In this document: positions 4,301-6,146 of the stretch, piece after piece
Layout of the letters: every line of letters starts with the position of its first letter
Position numbering within the stretch: position 1 is the stretch's first letter
Assembly: GCA_947174085.1 (NCBI GenBank)
Contig: CAMWHN010000133.1
Coordinates: 1 to 6,146 of the forward strand
DNA length: 6,146 nucleotides
From: an uncultured Ruminococcus sp.
Lineage (GTDB): Bacteria; Bacillota; Clostridia; Oscillospirales; Ruminococcaceae
Reading direction: 5' to 3'
The notes under the pieces: model-generated
What the model was told of the DNA's origin: nothing
Databases searched by the model: none
Seen by the model: the letters and a program-made list of their open reading frames with translations, nothing else
Program-made: the position numbers and the translations under genes

Positions 4301-5752
4301 ATGAATATTGAAAAACAAAAATCTGCTCCCGTTTATGAAGCTTTAGAACATTTTAGAAAACAGCGTGTTGTGCCATTTGATGTACCCGGTCATAAGCGAG
4401 GACGTGGCAACCCTGAATTAGTTAAACTTTTAGGAGAACAATGCGTTAGTCTTGATGTAAACTCTATGAAACCGTTAGATAATTTATGTCACCCAGTTTC
4501 TGTGATTTATGAAGCGGAACAGCTTGCAGCAGATGCCTTTGGCGCATCAAATGCCTATTTTATGGTTGGTGGGACAACTTCTTCTGTACAAAGTATGATA
4601 TTAACTGCTTGTAAAGCAGGGGATAAAATTATTTTACCTCGTAACGTTCATAAAAGCGTCATTAATGCATTAGTTCTCTGTGGTGCAGAGCCTGTTTATG
4701 TCAATCCAGAGGTAGATTCTCATATAGGCATTGCCTTAGGTATGGAAATTTCTCAAGTAGAAAAAGCAATTCTTGCAAATCCTGATGCAACTGCAATATT
4801 TGTAAATAATCCGACATATTATGGCATTTGTTCTGACTTGCGTTCTATCGTGAAATTAGCCCATTCCCATGGGATTCAAGTACTTGTTGACGAAGCACAC
4901 GGCACACATTTATATTTTCATGAAAATTTACCTGTTTCCGCCATGGAAGCGGGTGCAGATATGTCTGCTGTTTCTATGCATAAATCCGGCGGTAGTTTAA
5001 CACAAAGTTCTTTGTTATTATTAAATCATACAGTCAATACTCGTTATGTAGAACAGATTATTAATTTAACACAAACAACAAGTGCGTCTTATTTATTATT
5101 ATCAAGCTTAGATATTTCCAGAAGAAATTTAGCATTACGAGGGCATAAATCTTTTGAAAAAGTTGCCTCTATGGCAGAGTATGCCCGTGAAGAAATTAAT
5201 TCTGTTGGCGGTTATTATGCTTATGGCAAAGATTTAGTCAATGGCAGTAGTATTTTTGATTATGATGTCACAAAGCTATCTATTTATACCAGAGATATTG
5301 GCTTGACTGGCATTGAAGTTTATGATTTGCTTCGTGATGAGTATGATATTCAAATAGAATTTGGTGATATTGGTAATATTTTAGCTTATATTTCTATTGG
5401 CGATAGAATCCAAGATATTGAGCGTTTGGTTGGCGCACTGGAAGATATTAAACGCTTATACACAAGGGATATTTCCGGCTTGCACAGTGCAGAATATATT
5501 ACGCCCTTAGTTGCGACAACGCCACAAAAAGCATTTTATTCTGAAAAAGAATTTATTCCAATCCGTGAAACTGCCGGAAGAATTTGCGGAGAATTTGTTA
5601 TGTGTTATCCCCCAGGGATTCCGATTTTAGCCCCAGGTGAAATGATTACAAAAGAAATTATTGAGCATATTTTATATTCCAAAGAAAAAGGCTGTTCTAT
5701 GCAAGGGTTTGAAGATAGTAATTTAGAATATTTAAACGTTCTGAAAAATTAA
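4301..5752 (+). CDS. speA: Orn/Lys/Arg-type PLP decarboxylase (arginine decarboxylase-like)
   Basis: This fold-type I, PLP-dependent amino acid decarboxylase probably acts on arginine, lysine or ornithine to start polyamine synthesis (agmatine, cadaverine or putrescine) in the cytoplasm. From the ATG at 4301 it has 483 residues, the short form seen in Bacillus SpeA. Visible motifs are VPGHK (28-32), the PLP phosphate-binding loop GGTTSS (90-95), H117-K-S, the cofactor-binding D197-E-A-H200, and Schiff-base lysine K228 in SMHKSGG. The smaller C-terminal domain carries YPPGIP (436-441). All catalytic landmarks are present. I chose the ATG at 4301 because homologous N-termini begin close to this point (x-x-P-V-Y-E-A-L); an in-frame GTG at 4253 would add 16 unlike residues but lies nearer the Shine-Dalgarno. 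Substrate cannot be fixed from sequence. It is probably co-transcribed with the gene at 5769. Confidence 0.9.
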   Translation: MNIEKQKSAPVYEALEHFRKQRVVPFDVPGHKRGRGNPELVKLLGEQCVSLDVNSMKPLDNLCHPVSVIYEAEQLAADAFGASNAYFMVGGTTSSVQSMILTACKAGDKIILPRNVHKSVINALVLCGAEPVYVNPEVDSHIGIALGMEISQVEKAILANPDATAIFVNNPTYYGICSDLRSIVKLAHSHGIQVLVDEAHGTHLYFHENLPVSAMEAGADMSAVSMHKSGGSLTQSSLLLLNHTVNTRYVEQIINLTQTTSASYLLLSSLDISRRNLALRGHKSFEKVASMAEYAREEINSVGGYYAYGKDLVNGSSIFDYDVTKLSIYTRDIGLTGIEVYDLLRDEYDIQIEFGDIGNILAYISIGDRIQDIERLVGALEDIKRLYTRDISGLHSAEYITPLVATTPQKAFYSEKEFIPIRETAGRICGEFVMCYPPGIPILAPGEMITKEIIEHILYSKEKGCSMQGFEDSNLEYLNVLKN

Positions 5753-5768
5753 GTGAGGAAAAAATAAC

Positions 5769-6146
5769 ATGGATATTTTAGTATATAATTTAAAAAAAAT
5801 ACAAGAAAATTTAACTAGTCCTGAAATTGCGAAAAAATGGGGTTTATTAAGTCTATGCCGTATGGAATATAGTTTTATAAAATTTACTGCATTTGATAAT
5901 TTAGAATTAAATTTCTCATTTTCAGAAATTGTTGACGAATGTATTAATTATGTATGCAATGGCAAGGGTTTTAATATACAAAATAGAATCAAGCAAATTG
6001 ATTCTTGTTTTGAAATGCTATATGCTTATGAAGAACAGAATCCAGAAAAATTTTTTTGTTTAAGTATTTATTTTTCTCAGGGAATGCAAAATTTTGGTGA
6101 TTATTTAGAATTAGTTGCAACAGGTAATATTTATAATTATATGTTA
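5769..6146 (+). CDS. Unrecognised protein, 3' end outside the window
   Basis: An ATG at 5769, with a GAGGAA RBS (5755-5760) 8 bases upstream, starts a frame that stays open to the window edge, giving 126 residues. It begins MDILVYNLKKIQENLTSPE. The sequence is rich in aromatic and acidic residues and alternates helical stretches (EIVDECINYV, IKQIDSCFEMLYAYEEQ), with no membrane segment or signal peptide. It looks like a small, all-helical cytosolic protein. I recognise no family; the style recalls immunity-type or DUF416-like proteins, but that is only an impression. The gap to the decarboxylase stop is 16 bases, so the two form an operon. Base composition matches the decarboxylase gene. Confidence 0.75.
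   Translation, partial: MDILVYNLKKIQENLTSPEIAKKWGLLSLCRMEYSFIKFTAFDNLELNFSFSEIVDECINYVCNGKGFNIQNRIKQIDSCFEMLYAYEEQNPEKFFCLSIYFSQGMQNFGDYLELVATGNIYNYML

Noticed and set aside
1..6146. CRISPR array, tRNA or rRNA genes
   Set aside because: There are no regularly spaced short repeats, no tRNA cloverleaf and no rRNA-like blocks on either strand.

Overview
The window looks like chromosomal DNA from a low-GC Gram-positive anaerobe of the Bacillota, probably Clostridia and perhaps Ruminococcaceae-like. This rests on very AT-rich genes, strong AGGAGG-type ribosome binding sites, TTGACA/TATAAT promoters with 17-base spacers, U-tailed hairpin terminators, and an asnS gene beside a short (about 480 aa) Orn/Lys/Arg-decarboxylase. 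The taxon is inference; no rRNA or other marker is present.

Left part (1-2264): an accessory, degraded region. It opens inside the 5' end of an NAD-dependent epimerase gene whose reading frame dies at 133. The first 55 bases recur exactly at 1922-1976, where a second copy of the epimerase start runs into unrelated sequence. Between the repeats lie a strong promoter with a conserved leader, a possible 41-aa ORF, an intact DUF3592-like membrane protein gene (697-1146) of clearly higher GC than its surroundings, the C-terminal tail of a GNAT acetyltransferase, the tail of another unidentified ORF, the first 31 codons of a small gene, and a DUF4375/DMP19-like ORF joined to it out of frame. This resembles an array of small accessory (possibly immunity-type) genes being cut and rejoined.

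Middle part (2220-3672): asnS, complete, on the minus strand, with its own terminator, RBS and probable promoter.

Intergenic part (3673-4300): about 630 bases between divergent asnS and the decarboxylase gene, dense with signals. It holds a second copy of the promoter-leader repeat seen at 208-271, and a roughly 160-base IS200/IS605-type remnant on the minus strand. The remnant has two end hairpins and a near-perfect promoter firing toward asnS, but no transposase or TnpB gene. A hairpin lies between the decarboxylase Shine-Dalgarno and its likely ATG.

Right part (4301-6146): the Orn/Lys/Arg-type PLP decarboxylase gene (arginine decarboxylase-like, speA), followed 16 bases later by an unrecognised gene that runs off the window. 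The two look co-transcribed. The most interesting signals are the stand-alone IS605-derived promoter-plus-hairpin unit, the duplicated promoter-leader, and the unusual translation start of the decarboxylase gene.
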